A stretch of DNA of 64,000 bases from Ideonella_A intermedia_A (GCA_943370175.1 CALRPU020000027.1:12802-76801), one strand, 5' to 3'. Positions 34,217 through 42,694 are shown, numbered from the stretch's first letter. Made by a program: numbers and translations. The notes: generated by a model not told the origin, from the letters alone.

Positions 34217-35986
34217 GTGCTGCCCGCAGGCCCGGCCACGCTGGGGGCGCGCGCCCTGAGCGCGGCGCGCGGCTGGTGGACCACCGCGGCCCGCGACGAC
34301 CTGGTGGCCGCCGTGGTGGTCAGCGTGCTGCTGATCCCGCAGAGCCTGGCCTACGCGCTGCTGGCGGGCTTGCCGCCGCAGGTGGGCCTGTACGCGACGC
34401 TGCTGCCGCTGCTGGCCTACGCCGCGCTCGGCTCCAGCCCCTTCCTGGGGCTCGGGCCGGTGGCGGTGCTGGCGCTGATGATCTCGCAGGCCCTGGCCAG
34501 CGTCAGCGGCCTGGCGTCGGCGCCCGACGCCGCGCTGGTGCTGGCCTTCGAGGTGGGGGTGCTGCTGGCGCTGGCCGCGCTGCTGCGCCTGGACGCGCTG
34601 GCGTCGCTGCTCAGCGTGCCCGTGCTGCACGGCTTTGAAACAGGCGCGGCGCTGTCGATCGCGTTGAGCCAACTGCCGGTGCTGCTGGGATCGACGGCCA
34701 GCGGGTCGAGTCTGCCGGCGGTGCTGGAATCGTGGTGGTCGGCCACGCAGGCGGTGCACCTGCCCACCGCGGCGTTCGGCGTGGCGGCGGCCGCGGCGTT
34801 GTGGTTCGTGCGCGGGCCGCTGCTGCCTTTGCTGTCGCGCGCCCTGCCCGGCGCGCGGGCGGTGATGGTGGTGCGCCTGCTGCCGCTGGCGGTGCTGCTG
34901 GTGGCGGTCGCGCTGGCCTCGGCGCTGGGCGCGGCGGCGCACGGCGTGGCGGTGGTGGGCACACTGCCCAGCCTGACGCCCGACTGGCGGCTGCCCCCGC
35001 TGCAGGCGGCGCTGTGGTGGCAACTGCTGCCGCACGCCTTGACGGTCGCGCTGGTGTGCTTTGTCAGCAGCCTGGTGGTGGCGGAATCGCTGGGCCGCCG
35101 CCGCGGCCAGCGCGTGTGGCCGCGCCGCGAGCTGGCCGGCCTGGCGGCGGCCAACCTCGCCGCGGCCATGAGCTCGGGCATGCCGGTGGGCGGCAGCTTT
35201 TCTCGCAGCGTGCTGCTGCTGGACGCCGGCAGCCGCACGCGCATGACCGGCGCGCTGACGGCGGTGCTGATGGGCCTGGCGATGCTGGCCGTCGGCCCGC
35301 TGCTGGCCCAGCTGCCCAAGGCCGTGCTGGCCGCCACGATCGTGGTGGCCGTGCTGGCCGTGGTCCATGCCCACCCCTTCCGCGAGGCCTGGCGCCACGA
35401 CCGCGCCGAAGGCGTGCTGATGGGTGCGGTCGCGGCGCTCACGTTGATGGTCGGCGTCAGCTGGGCACTGGGCCTGGGCGTGGCGGCGTCGATCGCCCTG
35501 CTGCTGCAGCGCAGCGCGGTGCCCCATGTGGCGTTGATCGGGCGCGTGCCCGGCACCGAGCACTACCGCAACATCGGCCGCCACGAGGTGCAGCTGAGCC
35601 CCGGCGTGATGGCCCTGCGCATTGACGAAAGCCTGCTGTTCCTGAATGCGCGCTCGCTGGGCGACGTGGTGCAGCGCCAACTGGACGGCTACCGGCGCCA
35701 GCACGACCCGGCCGTGGCGCGCGTGGTCTTGCTGATGTCACCGGTCAACCACATCGACGTGAGCGGCCTGGAGGCGCTGCGCGCCTTGCACGAGGGCCTG
35801 CACCAGCAGGGCTTGCGGCTGGACCTCAGCGAGGTCAAGGGCCCGGTGCTGGACGCACTGAAGGCCGCGCGCTTTGGCGACTGGTTTCGCGGGCAGCTGT
35901 ACCTGAGCCACCACCAGGCCATGTCGACGACCGCGGACCCGGGCGCAGCGGCGCGGCCCGACGCGACGGACGCGGCGCCCCGCTGA
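34217..35986 (+). CDS. SulP family anion permease with STAS domain
   Basis: An inner-membrane anion transporter of 589 aa. The hallmark is LLIPQSLAYALLAGLPPQVGLYA, followed by about 12 membrane helices and a C-terminal STAS domain (RIDESLLFLNARSL, NHIDVSGLEALRAL). The start is GTG 34217, two bases after the tctC stop, with GGTGGA upstream, so the two are translationally coupled. Sulfate is the usual SulP substrate, but bicarbonate and dicarboxylates are also known. A second SulP lies at 61145. Confidence 0.9.
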   Translation: MLPAGPATLGARALSAARGWWTTAARDDLVAAVVVSVLLIPQSLAYALLAGLPPQVGLYATLLPLLAYAALGSSPFLGLGPVAVLALMISQALASVSGLASAPDAALVLAFEVGVLLALAALLRLDALASLLSVPVLHGFETGAALSIALSQLPVLLGSTASGSSLPAVLESWWSATQAVHLPTAAFGVAAAAALWFVRGPLLPLLSRALPGARAVMVVRLLPLAVLLVAVALASALGAAAHGVAVVGTLPSLTPDWRLPPLQAALWWQLLPHALTVALVCFVSSLVVAESLGRRRGQRVWPRRELAGLAAANLAAAMSSGMPVGGSFSRSVLLLDAGSRTRMTGALTAVLMGLAMLAVGPLLAQLPKAVLAATIVVAVLAVVHAHPFREAWRHDRAEGVLMGAVAALTLMVGVSWALGLGVAASIALLLQRSAVPHVALIGRVPGTEHYRNIGRHEVQLSPGVMALRIDESLLFLNARSLGDVVQRQLDGYRRQHDPAVARVVLLMSPVNHIDVSGLEALRALHEGLHQQGLRLDLSEVKGPVLDALKAARFGDWFRGQLYLSHHQAMSTTADPGAAARPDATDAAPR

Positions 35987-36025
35987 CCGACACGGCGCGG
36001 GCGCCTCCCGCGCTGGCGCGGGCGG

Positions 36026-36847
36026 TCACGCCGGGGCGCGGCGGCGGTCGGCCTGCAGTTGCTCGTGCACGCGGCGGGCACCGCGCAGCACCAGCGTGGG
36101 GTCGAGCTGGGCCTGGGGCGCCATCAAGGCGGCGACCTCGTCCAGCCGCGCGGGATCGCTCATCATCGTGTGGGCCAGGGCCGACAGCACGCAGATGGAC
36201 GGGCGAAGCACCTGCTGGGGAATCTGCAGGCGGTCGTGAACCGTCACGTGGTGGCGCACGCTTTGCACGGCGGGTGCGGCCAGGCCCCAGCTTTCGCACA
36301 GGGCCGCGCCCAGGGCGTCGTGGCTGACGCCGTACTCCCGGTGCTCCAGGTACAGCAACTCGGCGTCGTCCTGGGCGCCCACCAGCATCGGCAGGTAGCG
36401 CACCGGGGCGTGACGGAACAGCACCGCCTTGCCGCATTCCTCGAACAGCCCGGCCGAATGGGACGTCCACGGGTCGATGCCCAGGGCGTCGCCGATGCGG
36501 CCCATCAGCAGGCCGCGCTCGGCCGCGCGCTGCCACAGCGGCTCCAGTTCCGGCGCGGCGGGAAAGACCGCCCGCAAGCCCATCTCATAGGTGACGGCGG
36601 CCACCTCGCGGGTGCCCAGGTAGGTCACGGCCTGACGCACGGTCTGCACCCGGCCGGCCAGCCCGTACAAGGACGAGTTGACGGCCTTCAGCACCGCCGA
36701 GGCCAGTGCCATGTCGCGTTCAACGAGCTCGCCGACCTCGTGCAGCCCGACCTCGTCCCGGGCCAACAGGGTCGACAAGCGCAGCACGGCATCGGGCCGG
36801 GTGGGCAAGTCGATGGTCAGCGAGCGAAGGCGGGGGTCGACGGGCAT
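36026..36847 (-). CDS. HDOD domain signalling protein
   Basis: A 273-aa cytoplasmic protein made almost wholly of one HDOD domain (SLTIDLPTRPDAVLRLSTLLARDEVGLHEVGELVERDMALASAVLKAVNS split over helices 1-4). HDOD is a metal-free HD-like fold used in regulatory contacts, often with cyclic-di-GMP or two-component circuits. No catalytic or DNA-binding domain is attached. ATG 36847 follows a 126-nt stretch downstream of the intrinsic terminator at 36974, so it has its own promoter. Confidence 0.85.
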   Translation of the reverse strand: MPVDPRLRSLTIDLPTRPDAVLRLSTLLARDEVGLHEVGELVERDMALASAVLKAVNSSLYGLAGRVQTVRQAVTYLGTREVAAVTYEMGLRAVFPAAPELEPLWQRAAERGLLMGRIGDALGIDPWTSHSAGLFEECGKAVLFRHAPVRYLPMLVGAQDDAELLYLEHREYGVSHDALGAALCESWGLAAPAVQSVRHHVTVHDRLQIPQQVLRPSICVLSALAHTMMSDPARLDEVAALMAPQAQLDPTLVLRGARRVHEQLQADRRRAPA

Positions 36848-37242
36848 GCCGGGTTGTCGGCCGCTGCGGCCGCCGACTTGAGCCGCCCGGGCCCGACGGC
36901 CGCCACTTCGCACCAGCGTGGTGCCAGGCCGCCCCGACAGGCGGGCCGCACACCGTTCGGCGCCCCAAAAGCAAAGGGCGCTGGGATGACCAGCGCCCTT
37001 CCTTTTGTCAACAGCCGCGCCACGTGGTCGCTCTGCCTGCGGCGTGGGGGCGGTTGGCCCGTGTCCGCTCTGTGTCTCCTCTGACCCCCCGCCTGGACAA
37101 GGCACCAAGCAGGTGCTTTGCCGCGAGTGAAGCGACTGTAGTCTGGCGCTTGCCGGGGAGGCATCAGGGCTTTCCCTTTGCTGGAATGGGCCCGCTCGCG
37201 CCAGTCCGGTGCACGGTGAGCGCGGGCCCGTGGGCGCGGCCC
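36848..37242. other. Gene-free stretch with a terminator; possible small RNA
   Basis: This 395-nt gap lies between two leftward genes. It contains one strong two-way terminator (36974-37006) and no convincing coding frame. The kinase gene ends 236 nt upstream of the terminator on its strand, leaving about 235 nt (37007-37242) that would be transcribed as a long 3' tail or as a separate small RNA. No clear promoter was found inside it. Confidence 0.4.
36974..37006 (-). terminator. Intrinsic terminator, two-way
   Basis: AAGGGCGCTGG pairs perfectly with CCAGCGCCCTT around a 5-nt loop (GATGA). The + side is followed by CCTTTTG. The - side runs into TTTGCTTTTGG. The 11-bp stem with T-rich flanks on both sides makes it a two-way terminator. 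On the - strand it would end transcripts from the kinase operon before the HDOD gene. Confidence 0.8.
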
Positions 37243-38895
37243 TCAATGCGCGGCGAGCGGCAGCAGCAGCGTCACGCGGGTGCCCTGGCCCGGGGTGCTG
37301 GCGATGCGAATCTCGCCGCGGTGCAGCTCGACGATGCGCTGGACAATGGCCAGGCCCAGGCCCTTGCCGCCCTCGCCGGTGGCGGGGGCGACGCTGTGGC
37401 GGCTTTGGTAGAAGCGGTCGAAGAGGTGCGGCAGGTCGGCCGCCGCGATGCCGCTGCCGGTGTCTTCCACCGCCACGGCGACCTGCTGGCGGGCCACGTC
37501 GACCGCGGTGGACAGCCGGATGCGCGCTCCGGGCGGGCAAAACTTCAAGGCGTTGTCGACGAGGTTGGCCACCGCGCGCTCGAACAGCTCGATGTCGATG
37601 GCGGCCACGGGCATCGGGGCCTCGACGGGGCTGGCGACGGCACCGGGCCCCACCGCATCGGTCGCCGCCGCGGTGTCGTGCACCGCCGGCGGCGGCGCAT
37701 GGTCCATGGTCAGGGCCACCTGCTGCCGTTCGGCGCGGGCGGCAAAGCGGCGGGCGATGTCGTCCAGCAGCTCGCCCACATCGACCGGCTCGGCGCGCAG
37801 CGCGAACGCGGGCTCGTCCAGCTGCGCCAGCTCGCCCAACGACTGCACCATGCGCGCCGTGTTGCGGGTGTTGCGCAGCGCCACGGCCACCAGTTGGCGC
37901 TCTTCGGCGCTGCGCTGCCCGGCCTGGGGCAGGTCCGCCCAGCGCTGCTCCAGCGTTTCCAGGCAGGCCACGGTCGCGGTCAGCGGCGAGCGCAGGTCGT
38001 GCGACAGATTGCTGACGCCCTCGCGCCGAAAGTGGTCCAGGCGGCGCAGCGCGTCCCACTGGCTGCGCAGCGTGGCCAGCATCACCTGAAAGCCTTGGCG
38101 CAGCCGGCCGAATTCGTCGGGCGACTCCACCGCGGCCGGGGCGACCACCAGCGGCGAGTCCTTCAGCCCGGCCGGGGCCACCGGCCCCAGCCCGTCGCGC
38201 GTGATCGCGTCGACTTCGGCGCTGAGCCGCTGCAGCGGGCGGGTCACGGTGGCGACGATCCAGGCCGCCAGCGCCGTGGCCAGCGCCACCACCACCGCGA
38301 TCGCCAACATCGCCGGCCCCGCCAGGCTGGACCGGAACAGCGCCAGACGGCCCGGCGGCAACGGCGGCTTGTGCGACACCAGGTACAGGTAGCCGGCCAA
38401 CGCGCCGGTGGGGCGAATCTGCTGGCGGCGCAGCGGCTGGGCCGCGACGACGGCGTTGGCGTCCATGCGCTCGGGATCGTCGCCCATCACATAGGGCAGG
38501 CGGCCCATCGGGCTGCGTTCACCGCGGCGCCGGGCGTCCAGGCTGGCCACCGCCTGCTGGACCGGGCCCAGGTCCACCTTGAAGCCGGCCGGCAACTTGA
38601 CGCTGCCGGTGCTGGCCAGCACGGTGCCCTGGGCATCGATCAGGTAAAGCTGGCTGTCGGGCTCCAGCAGCACCAGGTTGCGCAGGAAGATGGCGAACTC
38701 GTCGGGCTGGCGCTCGTGGAGGTCGAAGATGTTGTCGTACAGCGAGACCACGCGCAACAGAAAACCCCCGGCGCGCTCGAAGGTGGTTTCGTTCTCGAAG
38801 CGCTGAAAAGCCACCGCCACCGTGATCAGCACGCCGATCGCCGCGGCCAGGCCGGTCAGGAAGATCGTCAGCGCGATCTTGAAGCGCACCGTCAC
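37243..38895 (-). CDS. Membrane sensor histidine kinase
   Basis: A 550-aa kinase with an N-terminal helix (IALTIFLTGLAAAIGVLITVAV), a periplasmic sensor of about 150 residues, and a second helix (LAIAVVVALATALAAWIVATV). A HAMP linker, HisKA with SNLSHDLRSPLT and an ATPase domain (VDNALKFCPPG, EDTGSGI, GGKGLGLAIVQ) follow. An Ala/Pro-rich insert of about 35 residues sits inside the kinase core. It is 28 nt downstream of the response regulator gene, its evident partner. The signal is unknown. Confidence 0.92.
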   Translation of the reverse strand: MTVRFKIALTIFLTGLAAAIGVLITVAVAFQRFENETTFERAGGFLLRVVSLYDNIFDLHERQPDEFAIFLRNLVLLEPDSQLYLIDAQGTVLASTGSVKLPAGFKVDLGPVQQAVASLDARRRGERSPMGRLPYVMGDDPERMDANAVVAAQPLRRQQIRPTGALAGYLYLVSHKPPLPPGRLALFRSSLAGPAMLAIAVVVALATALAAWIVATVTRPLQRLSAEVDAITRDGLGPVAPAGLKDSPLVVAPAAVESPDEFGRLRQGFQVMLATLRSQWDALRRLDHFRREGVSNLSHDLRSPLTATVACLETLEQRWADLPQAGQRSAEERQLVAVALRNTRNTARMVQSLGELAQLDEPAFALRAEPVDVGELLDDIARRFAARAERQQVALTMDHAPPPAVHDTAAATDAVGPGAVASPVEAPMPVAAIDIELFERAVANLVDNALKFCPPGARIRLSTAVDVARQQVAVAVEDTGSGIAAADLPHLFDRFYQSRHSVAPATGEGGKGLGLAIVQRIVELHRGEIRIASTPGQGTRVTLLLPLAAH

Positions 38896-38923
38896 GGCCG
38901 GGCGCCCGTCGGCAGGGTGCCGT

Positions 38924-39637
38924 TCACGGCGGGGCCTCGCGCATTTTGTAGCCGGCGCCGCGCACGGTCAGGATCAGCTCGGGCCGCATCGGGTCGGCTT
39001 CCAGCTTGGCGCGCAGCCGATTGATGTGGGTGGTCACGGTGTGCTCGTAGCCGTCGTGGGTGTAGCCCCAAACCGCATTGAGCAGCTGGCCGCGCGAGAA
39101 CACGTGGCCGGGGTGCTGGGCAAAGTGCAGCAGCAGGTCGAACTCCAGTGCGGTGAAGTCCAGCAACTCGCCGCGCACCCGCACCTGGCGCTTGACGGGC
39201 AGGATCTCCAGGTCGCCGTTGCGCAGCGTGGTGCTCGCGCCTTGCGCGGTGGCCTGGGCGGCGCGCAGCAGGTCGGCGCGGCGCAGCAGCGCCTTCACCC
39301 GCGCCAGCAGCTCGGCCAGCGAGAAGGGCTTGGTCAGGTAGTCGTCGGCACCCAGCTCCAGGCCGAGCACGCGGTCGAGCTCGGTCGACTTGGCGGTCAG
39401 CATCAGGATGGGTGTGCTGCGGCCGCGGGCGCGCAGGGCCTTGCAGACCTCCAGCCCGTCCATCCCCGGCATCATCAGGTCAAGGATGAGCAAGTCGCTG
39501 GCCTGCTCGTTCTGGCTGGCCAGCGCGGCCAGGCCGTCGGCCACGGCGGTGACCTCGTGGCCGGCGTTGCGCAGGTTCATCACCAGCAGGTCACGGATGT
39601 CGGCCTGATCTTCGGCCACGAGAAGCTTGGCTGCCAT
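38924..39637 (-). CDS. OmpR/PhoB family response regulator
   Basis: A 237-aa regulator with a receiver domain (acid pair E9/D10, phospho-acceptor D53 in LILDLMMPG, KPFSLAELLARV) and a C-terminal winged helix (LDFTALEFDLLLHFAQHPGHVFSRGQLLNAVWGY). It controls genes by binding tandem direct repeats, by family rule. It is cotranscribed with the downstream kinase. Upstream is a 170-nt divergent gap shared with an ECF sigma factor gene. Confidence 0.95.
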   Translation of the reverse strand: MAAKLLVAEDQADIRDLLVMNLRNAGHEVTAVADGLAALASQNEQASDLLILDLMMPGMDGLEVCKALRARGRSTPILMLTAKSTELDRVLGLELGADDYLTKPFSLAELLARVKALLRRADLLRAAQATAQGASTTLRNGDLEILPVKRQVRVRGELLDFTALEFDLLLHFAQHPGHVFSRGQLLNAVWGYTHDGYEHTVTTHINRLRAKLEADPMRPELILTVRGAGYKMREAPP

Positions 39638-39807
39638 GCGGTGATTGTCGGCGAGCGCGCGGCGTTCTTACGGCGCCGCCGTGGCGCCGTGCTGAGCGCG
39701 ATGTGATCTTCCTGTGAGGTTTGGCGAGGGGCGCGCGAGGTGGCGATTCCACAGTTCACCCATCGCCTGGCGCACCGCCGCCGCCCCTTCACCCCCGGGA
39801 GATCACG

Positions 39808-40350
39808 ATGTCCACCGCCACCATCACCCTGACCGCCGATCACGCCCTGACGCCGACCGTGTCGTGGGCCGAGATGGTCGCGCACCGCGGCTACCTGGTG
39901 CGCTTCGCGCAGCGCAAGCTGCACGACCCGATGCTGGCCGAGGACGTGGTGCACGACGTCTTCGAGGCGGTGATCTCCGGCCGCGCCAGCTTCGGCGGGC
40001 GCGCGGCGCTGCGGTCCTGGCTGACCGCCATCCTGAAGTTCAAGATCGTCGACCTGGTGCGCCAGCGCGCCCACTACGACAGCCTGGACGCCGGCGACGA
40101 CGACGACGCCGGGGGCGGCCACGACCAGCTGGCCTGCACCCAGCCCGGCCCGGAAGAAGTGACCGACCAACGCCAGCAGCTGCGCCACACGCTGGCGCGC
40201 ATCGAGCAGCTGCCCGCCGGCCTGCGCGACGTGATGCACCTGCGCGTGCTTCAGGACCAGCCCACCGACGAGGTGTGCCGCCGCCTGGCCATCAGCGAGG
40301 ACAACCTCTTCGTGCGGCTGCACCGTGCCCGCAAGCACCTGCTGAGCTGA
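39808..40350 (+). CDS. ECF-type RNA polymerase sigma factor
   Basis: A 180-aa sigma-70 family protein. Region 2 lies at about 20-90 (VRFAQRKLHDPMLAEDVVHDVFEAVI, ALRSWLTAILKFKIVDLVRQR). An Asp/Gly-rich linker follows (GDDDDAGGG), then region 4 (LPAGLRDVMHLRVLQDQPTDEVCRRLAISEDNLFVRLHRARKHL). GGGAG precedes ATG 39808. No anti-sigma gene adjoins it, since the next gene is a dehydrogenase, so its control is either by distant partners or transcriptional, perhaps by the divergent two-component system. Confidence 0.88.
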   Translation: MSTATITLTADHALTPTVSWAEMVAHRGYLVRFAQRKLHDPMLAEDVVHDVFEAVISGRASFGGRAALRSWLTAILKFKIVDLVRQRAHYDSLDAGDDDDAGGGHDQLACTQPGPEEVTDQRQQLRHTLARIEQLPAGLRDVMHLRVLQDQPTDEVCRRLAISEDNLFVRLHRARKHLLS

Positions 40351-40446
40351 GCGGCGCCACGGCCGCGGGCCCCGGGGCGGGCGGGCCCCTGCAAAGGCCG
40401 CGGCATGGCGCGATACTGCGCAGCTTTGCCGCCCCCAATGCACCGC

Positions 40447-41397
40447 ATGACGCCCCAGTTGCTGGTCCTCATCCACGTGTCCGACACCAGCCAGGCGATG
40501 CTGCAGGCCGCCTGCGACGAACTGGGCCTGGCCCTGCTGCTGGCCCCCGACCGCGCCCGCCGCGACGCGGCCATCGCCGCGCCGCCCGGCCCGGTGGTGG
40601 CCGTGCTGACCAACGGCAGCACCGGCTGCACCGCCGCCGAGATCGACGCGCTGCGCCCGCACCTGCGTCTGCTCGCCGCCCTGGGCGCCGGCCATGAAAA
40701 CCTCGACGTGGCCCACGCCCAGGCCCAAGGTGTGTGCACCGTCAACGGCGCCGGCACCAACGACGACGCCGTGGCCGACCATGCGCTGGCGCTGCTGCTG
40801 GCCGGCGTGCGCGGCCTGCGCCAGCAAGACCAGGCCTGCCGCGCCGGCCAGTGGCGCGACGCGCTGCCGCTGTACCCGCAGCTGGCCGGCCGGCGGGTGG
40901 GCGTGATCGGCCTGGGCACCATCGGCCGCAAGATCGCCCGCCGCGTGGCCGCCTTCGACGCCGAGGTGGCCTACCACAACCGCCGCCCGCGCCCCGACAG
41001 CGACCTGCCCTACTTCGACACGCCCACCGCGCTGGCCGCCTGGGCCCACCACCTGATCGTCGCCACGCCCGGCGGCGCCGGCACGCGCCACCTGGTCAAC
41101 GCCGAGGTGCTGGCCGCGCTGAAGCCCGGTGGCTGCCTGGTCAACATCGCCCGCGGCAGCGTGGTGGACACCGCCGCGGTGGCCGACGCGCTGCGCCGCG
41201 GCCACCTGGGCAGCGCCGGGCTGGACGTCTACGAGACCGAACCCGCCCCGCCCACCACGCTGCTGGGCTTCGACAACCTGGTGCTGACGCCGCACGTGGC
41301 CGGCTGGTCGCCCGACGCGATCCAGGCCTCCTTCCAGCTGTTCATCACCAACCTGCGCCGCCACCTGAACGGCGAGCCGGTGCTGACGCCCATCTGA
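40447..41397 (+). CDS. D-2-hydroxyacid dehydrogenase (NAD-dependent)
   Basis: It reduces 2-oxoacids such as glyoxylate or hydroxypyruvate, or runs in reverse. The chosen form has 316 aa. The NAD site is GVIGLGTIGRKIARRVAAF. The catalytic Arg is in LVNIARGSVVD, the Glu near YETEPAPP, and the His in LTPHVAGWS. Start choice is uncertain between ATG 40405, 40438 and 40447; 40447 begins the first beta-strand. It may be cotranscribed with the glutathione transferase 31 nt downstream. The exact substrate is not fixed by the sequence. Confidence 0.88.
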   Translation: MTPQLLVLIHVSDTSQAMLQAACDELGLALLLAPDRARRDAAIAAPPGPVVAVLTNGSTGCTAAEIDALRPHLRLLAALGAGHENLDVAHAQAQGVCTVNGAGTNDDAVADHALALLLAGVRGLRQQDQACRAGQWRDALPLYPQLAGRRVGVIGLGTIGRKIARRVAAFDAEVAYHNRRPRPDSDLPYFDTPTALAAWAHHLIVATPGGAGTRHLVNAEVLAALKPGGCLVNIARGSVVDTAAVADALRRGHLGSAGLDVYETEPAPPTTLLGFDNLVLTPHVAGWSPDAIQASFQLFITNLRRHLNGEPVLTPI

Positions 41398-41428
41398 GAC
41401 CCCGCCCCAGCCACCCTCCGGAGCCCCC

Positions 41429-42124
41429 ATGACCGACCTGTCCGCCTTCCCCATCACCCGCAAATGGCCCGCCCAGCACCCGGACCGCCTGCAGCTTTAT
41501 TCGCTGCCCACGCCGAACGGCGTGAAGGTGTCGATCCTGCTGGAAGAGCTGGGCTTGCCTTACGAGGCGCACAAGGTGTCGTTCGAGACCAACGACCAGC
41601 TGACGCAGGAGTTCCTGTCGCTGAACCCGAACAACAAGATCCCGGCCATCATCGACCCGGACGGCCCGGGCGGCCGGCCGCTGGCGCTGTTTGAATCGGG
41701 CGCCATCCTGGTGTACCTGGCCGAGAAGACCGGCCGCTTCATCCCCGCCGACCCGGCCGGCCGCTACGAAGCGCTGCAGTGGTTGATGTTCCAGATGGGC
41801 GGGGTGGGACCGATGTTCGGCCAGCTCGGCTTCTTCCACAAGTTCGCCGGCAAGGACTATGAGGACAAGCGCCCGCGCGACCGCTACGCCGCCGAAACCA
41901 AACGCCTGCTGGGCGTGCTGGACCGCCACCTGGCGCGCCGCACCTGGATGCTGGGCGACGAGTACAGCATCGTCGACATCGCCATCTTCCCGTGGGTGCG
42001 CAACCTGATCGGCTTCTACGCCGCGGGCGAGCTGGTGGGCTTCAACGACCACCCGAACGTGGCGCGGACGCTGGCGCAATTCGTCGGCCGGCCGGCGGTG
42101 GTGCGCGGCTTGACCGTGCCCTGA
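41429..42124 (+). CDS. Glutathione S-transferase, YfcG/YghU-like
   Basis: A 231-aa thioredoxin-fold transferase or disulfide-bond reductase. The N-terminal domain (LQLYSLPTPNGVKVSILLEELGLPYE, NNKIPAIIDPDG, LFESGAILVYLAEK) binds glutathione through the Thr-Pro-Asn start and the cis-Pro and Glu-Ser positions typical of the Nu class. The C-terminal half is helical. YfcG-type enzymes reduce disulfides more than they conjugate. A ribosome site GGAG precedes the ATG. Confidence 0.9.
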   Translation: MTDLSAFPITRKWPAQHPDRLQLYSLPTPNGVKVSILLEELGLPYEAHKVSFETNDQLTQEFLSLNPNNKIPAIIDPDGPGGRPLALFESGAILVYLAEKTGRFIPADPAGRYEALQWLMFQMGGVGPMFGQLGFFHKFAGKDYEDKRPRDRYAAETKRLLGVLDRHLARRTWMLGDEYSIVDIAIFPWVRNLIGFYAAGELVGFNDHPNVARTLAQFVGRPAVVRGLTVP

Positions 42125-42147
42125 ACGCGGGCCCATGCGGCCCATGC

Positions 42148-42180
42148 AAAAAGGGGCCGGCCCCTGCGGGCGCCGGCCCC
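42148..42180 (-). terminator. Intrinsic terminator of the cys operon tail
   Basis: GGGGCCGGC (42153-42161) pairs with GCCGGCCCC (42172-42180), with CCC/GGG able to extend the stem inward. Five A residues at 42148-42152 become a U5 tract on the - strand. The + side has no T run, so this ends leftward transcription, 36 nt after the stop of the small cysteine-rich peptide. Confidence 0.82.
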
Positions 42181-42215
42181 CTGGCGCGGGTTGAATCAAC
42201 CGCGCCCAACCTGCG

Positions 42216-42347
42216 TCAGAAGCAGCAGGCCAGCATCTCCAGGCAACACTGCGCCAGGTCGCCACAGCAGCCGTTGGCCGCCAGCGCCAGGCCCGACAGG
42301 GACAGCAGGGCGGCGCCTGCGGAGAGTTTTGCGAACCTCGAGCTCAT
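42216..42347 (-). CDS. Secreted 43-aa peptide with three regularly spaced Cys-Cys pairs
   Basis: A 43-aa precursor that I do not recognise. Residues 1-24 form a clear signal peptide (KLSAGAALLSLSGLALA-A). The predicted mature peptide is only about 19 residues and contains six cysteines as CC-x5-CC-x5-CC. Period seven would put all three pairs on one face of a helix, which suggests metal binding or a disulfide-linked peptide. AGGA sits seven bases before the ATG and a terminator follows 36 nt after the stop, so the gene is very likely real. It is the last gene of the sulfate-uptake operon. Function is unknown. Confidence 0.72.
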   Translation of the reverse strand: MSSRFAKLSAGAALLSLSGLALAANGCCGDLAQCCLEMLACCF

Positions 42348-42415
42348 GAAAATTCCTTGAAATGGTCGGTCCGTGGACCGGGATGGACATGGGAGGGCAT
42401 CGGGGCAGCGACACC

Positions 42416-42694
42416 TCACCCAGGGGGCACCCACACCGCCACGTCACCCGATGGCCACTCGACCGCCACGTGCCCCGGACACGCCTCGGACGAGGCGGCC
42501 AGAGGGAGCAACGGCGCGGCCAGCACGGCGGCCCCAAGGGCGACGCAGGTGGTGCAGCCGCTGTGCAGGCAGGCTGACCAGTCGGCGCAAGCGGCCACGC
42601 AACACGGGCTGTAAGGCCCGACGGCGGCCATGGCCGCGTCGCCGGCGCACCAGCAAGCCAGCCACAACGTGACGATCTTCATCCAGCGGCGCAT
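42416..42694 (-). CDS. Secreted cysteine-rich 92-aa protein
   Basis: I do not recognise this small exported protein. A signal peptide (MKIVTLWLACWCAGDAAMA) is followed by a cluster PCC-x3-C-x5-C-x4-C-x2-C, a hydrophobic stretch (VALGAAVLAAPLLPLAA) that could anchor it, one more Cys and a short strand-like tail. It starts 77 nt after cysB and ends 68 nt before the 43-aa peptide on the same strand. Two in-frame ATGs (42694, 42682) are possible. A role in thiol or metal chemistry is only inferred from composition. Confidence 0.6.
   Translation of the reverse strand: MRRWMKIVTLWLACWCAGDAAMAAVGPYSPCCVAACADWSACLHSGCTTCVALGAAVLAAPLLPLAASSEACPGHVAVEWPSGDVAVWVPPG

Noticed and set aside
42153..42180. 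Hairpin as terminator for the glutathione transferase gene on the + strand
   Set aside because: The + side lacks T residues while the - side has a U5 tract, so it belongs to the leftward peptide gene.
42357..42672. Several small + strand frames between the glutathione transferase and cysB
   Set aside because: They are Arg/His/Gly-rich mirrors of the Cys-rich minus-strand genes and have no ribosome sites or signal peptides.
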